A stretch of 34,285 nt of DNA from Ignavibacteriales bacterium (GTDB taxonomy: Bacteria > Bacteroidota > Ignavibacteria > UBA10030): positions 1 through 34,285 of the forward strand of contig JACPUH010000086.1 of assembly GCA_016192345.1 (NCBI GenBank), read 5' to 3'. Below the pieces are notes generated by a model. It had not been told where the DNA came from. It made no database searches and was given only the letters and a program-made list of their open reading frames with translations. Shown in pieces: positions 32,026 to 34,285 of the stretch (the first letter of the stretch is position 1; every line of letters begins with the position of its first letter). The position numbers and the translations under genes were made by a program.

Positions 32026-32056
32026 TTGTAGGGCGAATCGCCGATTCGCCTGCAGG
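32026..32056. repeat. Hairpin repeat, copy 1 (TGTAGG-type)
   Basis: TTGTAGGGCGAATC, loop GCC, GATTCGCCTGCAGG. The inner stem GCGAATC/GATTCGC is perfect and is flanked by a TGTAG/CTGCA outer stem with a bulged G. Copy 2 is inverted at 32107-32136 and differs by compensatory changes. Confidence 0.75.
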
Positions 32057-32106
32057 AGACACTCCCCGCATCTGTCAATTCTAATTGATGGCGATTAATC
32101 TATGCT

Positions 32107-32136
32107 CTGTAGGCGAGACGGCGTCTCGCCCTACAA
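32107..32136. repeat. Hairpin repeat, copy 2 (inverted relative to copy 1)
   Basis: Read on the minus strand it begins TTGTAGGGCGAGAC, loop GCC, GTCTCGCCTACAG. The paired positions that differ from copy 1 are G-C for A-T and A-T for T-A, so base pairing is kept. It lies just downstream of the DUF3052 gene stop. Confidence 0.75.
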
Positions 32137-32148
32137 CGACGAGCGGGG

Positions 32149-32559
32149 TCAGGCTGTTCTTTCACTCTTCCGGATGACGAGTTTCAATCCGGACCAAATC
32201 TCGCTCACCGCACACACTTTGATATCCACAAATCCCATCGGCAGAGCAACTTCCCGGATGACATCCTCGGTAATGTCGGTCTCCACGTTTGAGGATTTCT
32301 TGGGCCAGGAGACCCAGACGAAGCCGGCTTGCTCCAGTTGTTTCCGGAACGCTGAGAGGTTCTTTTTCAGAGCCGCCCTGGTTGTCACGAACAGGTGCAC
32401 TGCTTCAAGTGGCTTGGCTGGCTTTGATACAATGCGGACGCCGTCAGGAAGTGTTCCAAGCCATGTGCGGTACTCACGCGGCGCGTCGATGGCGACGAGC
32501 GTCAGGGGCGGTTTGAGGCCAAGTTTCTTTGACAAAGGGGTGCCGGAGTAGCCTGTCAT
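32149..32559 (-). CDS. DUF3052-family protein
   Basis: Cytosolic protein of 136 residues. The start MTGYSGTPLSKKLGLKPP and the segment DAPREYRTWLGTLPDGVRI, together with VHLFVTTRAALKKNL and FVWVSWPKKSSNVETDITEDVIRE, match DUF3052 over the full length. The biochemical function of the family is unknown. It begins 6 nt after the TonB-domain gene stop, so the two are probably one transcript, although their products have no obvious functional link. Confidence 0.85.
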   Translation of the reverse strand: MTGYSGTPLSKKLGLKPPLTLVAIDAPREYRTWLGTLPDGVRIVSKPAKPLEAVHLFVTTRAALKKNLSAFRKQLEQAGFVWVSWPKKSSNVETDITEDVIREVALPMGFVDIKVCAVSEIWSGLKLVIRKSERTA

Positions 32560-32565
32560 GGTATG

Positions 32566-33018
32566 TTAGCGTCGCGCACGAAACCGAAGCGGGATCGTGG
32601 TTTTCGTCGTGACTGCTTTTCCTTGATGTTTACCGGGTCGAAATTTTGTTTTGGAGATGGCGTTAACCGCGCTCTCATCGCATCCGAATCCAATCCCCCT
32701 GATGACTTTCACTTCCGTTACTTGCCCGCTGGTATCTATAGTGCACAAGAGAATAACAATTCCTTCAACTTTGTTCCTCATCGCCAGAACGGGATATTGC
32801 AGCCTTGCCATGATGGCCTGGATGCCGCCAATCGGTTCCGGGAGCTCATCCACCTCGATGATGAGAGCGCCATCATCGGAGGCACGGAGTTCCTGGTCTA
32901 TGAGTTGCTGTTCCTCCTCAGATGTCAGGGAGCTTGACGTGCAAGTCCAGCCGGGAAGAGCTCCAAGGATCAGAATGACAATAACCCTTGGTATCAAGAG
33001 AAAATATTTTGGGAACAT
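32566..33018 (-). CDS. TonB C-terminal-domain protein with N-terminal hydrophobic signal
   Basis: Protein of 150 residues. The N-terminus has a hydrophobic segment ending in GWTC (about residue 26), which could be a signal anchor or a non-consensus lipobox. Residues about 60-148 form a TonB C-terminal domain: GIQAIMARLQYPVLAMRNKVEGIVILLCTIDTSGQVTEVKVIRG, then AVNAISKTKFRPGKHQGKAV. It lacks the proline-rich spacer of true TonB, so it may be a stand-alone energy-transducer-like or sensor protein. The ATG and first six codons lie inside a 62-bp repeat duplicated upstream. Confidence 0.82.
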   Translation of the reverse strand: MFPKYFLLIPRVIVILILGALPGWTCTSSSLTSEEEQQLIDQELRASDDGALIIEVDELPEPIGGIQAIMARLQYPVLAMRNKVEGIVILLCTIDTSGQVTEVKVIRGIGFGCDESAVNAISKTKFRPGKHQGKAVTTKTTIPLRFRARR

Positions 33019-33169
33019 GACTTTGCGCTCTTTGCGTCCTCTCCGCGTCCTTTGCGGTTAAGCGTTGAGGATAAAGAATTGCCACAGAGGCTCAGAGAAC
33101 ACAGAGGAAATATTTTGGGAACATGACTTTGCGCTCTTTGCATCCTCTCCGCGTCCTTTGCGGTTAAGC
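33002..33169. repeat. 62-bp direct duplication including a start codon, spaced by 44 nt
   Basis: 33002-33063 and 33108-33169 are identical except at one base (GCGTCC versus GCATCC). Each contains TTTGCGCTCTTTGCG and CGCGTCCTTTGCGGTTAAG. The first copy holds the ATG and first six codons of the TonB-domain gene; the second holds a duplicate ATG. The spacer has CCACAGAGGCTCAGAGAACA, another repeat-like phrase. The core resembles the interior of the element at 24256-24432, inverted. Confidence 0.85.
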
Positions 33170-33199
33170 TTTTAAGAGTGCACCCATTGAGAAGCAGGC

Positions 33200-33640
33200 T
33201 TAAGCATTTATCAGACTGCCACTCTTTAATTCAACCAACGGCAATAATCGGGAATCCTCCACTGCTGCGGTTCGATGTCCGATTCCTGCCAGATACTCCT
33301 TATGCGTCGCAAACGCCATGAAATCTGTCAAAGAGTTCTGACGTATTAACATTGCCAGATCCCACCGTTCCTCCTCCGGACCGATGAGATACCCTCCCCC
33401 TTCACCGAGAAACACAATCCCGCCTCCCGTTGCCTCAAGGAACGGTAATGTGTGGTCGATATATTTTTGATAGGCCGCCCGTCCGGAGATCGGGTCGGTC
33501 GGCTTAAGTTCGGGATTGAGAGAATAGTCCGCAACTTCCCGGAAGCGGAGAAGATTGAGCATGATGATCTCCCCCTGAATCTTCCGGGAAAAGAGGGCCG
33601 CTCCTGATTTTTGGGTCGGTTCTAAATAACGATTACTCAT
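33200..33640 (-). CDS. DUF1330-domain protein
   Basis: Cytosolic protein of 146 residues with a ferredoxin-like alpha/beta barrel fold. IIMLNLLRFREVADYS, GRAAYQKYIDHTLPFLEATGGGIVFLGEG and WDLAMLIRQNSLTDFMAF are characteristic of DUF1330 and its relatives. The start at 33640 gives a short N-terminal extension typical of this subgroup. Function is unknown. It lies between the permease gene and the repeat-bearing start of the TonB gene; co-transcription is possible. Confidence 0.82.
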   Translation of the reverse strand: MSNRYLEPTQKSGAALFSRKIQGEIIMLNLLRFREVADYSLNPELKPTDPISGRAAYQKYIDHTLPFLEATGGGIVFLGEGGGYLIGPEEERWDLAMLIRQNSLTDFMAFATHKEYLAGIGHRTAAVEDSRLLPLVELKSGSLINA

Positions 33641-33696
33641 GGGAGACTTTCCATTAATGTTTCATTGCCGCCGGATAAGCGGGCACGAAAACTTTT

Positions 33697-33755
33697 CGAT
33701 GCAAAAAAGACCGTCGTGATTGCGATGGTGAGCCGGTCATCGGCTTTTTGCATCG
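33697..33755 (-). terminator. Hairpin with T-tract after the permease-like gene
   Basis: An 11-bp inverted repeat, CGATGCAAAAA (33697-33707) and TTTTTGCATCG (33745-33755), overlaps the end of the permease gene. On the minus strand GACCG...CGGTC is followed by TTTTTT, consistent with an intrinsic terminator. Part of the dyad is in the coding region. Confidence 0.45.
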
Positions 33756-34285
33756 GCAAACACGCGTATTGGCAAGACCATGGAATTCAGGCCTGCGAAC
33801 TGAATGCGTCGCTGAAATTGCATCCCTGTCTCGTTGTGGAGGATACGTTGATACCAGCGTTCCTTCTCGAACACAAGTTTGCCCGCAAAGAAGACAGAGA
33901 GCGGGTATTCCTTCGCAATGCTCAGACTGAGTTTCTCTGCATCGTCGAGCACTTCGAGACCCACACCCGTCCTGTAGTCGGCAGCCAGGCCGAGATTGCG
34001 GGCAAAATCAACGTAGCGCCGCAAGGAGGATGCGGTCTCCTCAATCGCACTGTCCAGGTCCGCCGCGCCTTTCAGGTTTCCACTATCGATCACTGTCACT
34101 GAGACGAAGATAAAATTCTTAAAGTGGTTGGGAAAAAGACGCTGGATCGAGAGAAACGTGTGCATTCCGAGTCCACCATAGGAACTGACCATCACGACAG
34201 CCGTCGGCGCCTTCTTGTCAAGCCTGGAGGGGGCGGCGTTCGTTGGCACGGTCGGAATTTCCGTGAGAATATCATCGAGCCGGGA
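33737..34285 (-). CDS. C-terminal cytosolic part of an APC-type amino-acid permease (runs off the window)
   Basis: The frame is open to the window edge; 182 C-terminal residues are visible. The segment KKAPTAVVMVSSYGGLGMHTFLSIQRLFPNHFKNFIFVSVTVIDSGNLKG, and the later RTGVGLEVLDDAEKLSLSIAKEYPLSVFFAGKLVFE, resemble the universal-stress-like soluble tail of APC-superfamily permeases. The membrane part would lie upstream of the window. A GTG at 34249 is in frame but is probably internal, because the upstream residues (SRLDDILTEIPT) read as a normal continuation. No hydrophobic helix is visible in this portion, so the family call rests on the tail alone. Confidence 0.6.
   Translation of the reverse strand, partial: SRLDDILTEIPTVPTNAAPSRLDKKAPTAVVMVSSYGGLGMHTFLSIQRLFPNHFKNFIFVSVTVIDSGNLKGAADLDSAIEETASSLRRYVDFARNLGLAADYRTGVGLEVLDDAEKLSLSIAKEYPLSVFFAGKLVFEKERWYQRILHNETGMQFQRRIQFAGLNSMVLPIRVFADAKSR

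Noticed and set aside
19454..33169. CRISPR arrays or tRNA genes among the repeats
   Set aside because: Repeats are inverted or dispersed and not regularly spaced, and no cloverleaf or CCA-ended tRNA was found.

Overview
The window reads as a chromosomal segment of a Gram-negative bacterium of the Bacteroidota / Ignavibacteriota / Kapabacteria type. The evidence is a type IX secretion (T9SS) plug-domain protein at 8073-9320, a secreted protein with a T9SS C-terminal sorting tail (NYPNPFNPSTT motif) at 24537-26711, a DUF4382 lipoprotein, several small outer-membrane barrels and a TolC/MacAB-type export operon. Base composition is mid-50s % GC by eye. No rRNA, tRNA, CRISPR array or transposase gene was seen. 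The species cannot be named from the sequence.

Layout. (1) 1-5378, minus strand: an export operon in the order tolC-like, membrane-fusion adaptor, TPR protein, ABC ATPase, MacB/FtsX permease (cut by the window edge), with two dyads upstream. (2) 5557-12689, minus strand: an overlapping housekeeping/envelope cluster (HAD phosphatase, membrane glycosyltransferase-like protein, T9SS plug protein, Gfo/Idh/MocA oxidoreductase, CCA-adding enzyme) downstream of a class I fructose-bisphosphate aldolase with a clear sigma-70-type promoter. (3) 12963-16080: a DUF4382 lipoprotein diverging from an RlmI-type rRNA methyltransferase, then a barrel protein. (4) 16391-18821: a translationally coupled ECF sigma factor / membrane regulator / DUF4097 protein operon with a CRP/FNR-like site upstream, ending in a hairpin shared with a convergent small barrel gene. 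(5) 19715-27824: uvrA, a barrel protein, an SRPBCC/ABM gene pair, the T9SS cargo protein and a divergent Fpg/Nei glycosylase, separated by long imperfectly palindromic repeats. (6) 28078-31029, minus strand: two genes each followed by an integron attC-like site, with an amidohydrolase in the position of a third cassette and a 59-residue zinc-ribbon gene beyond; no integrase is present, so this looks like a cassette array lacking an integrase (CALIN). (7) 31386-34285, minus strand: small accessory genes (HhH-GPD-like, TonB C-terminal, DUF3052, DUF1330) and the C-terminal part of an APC-type permease.

The most unusual content is between genes. At least six kinds of structured intergenic repeat occur. 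They include a pair of inverted hairpins whose stems differ by compensatory base changes, hairpins closed by recurrent GAA and ATC triloops, and a 62-bp duplication that copies the start region of the TonB-domain gene. Together with the attC-like sites, these are the best candidates for undescribed biology here.
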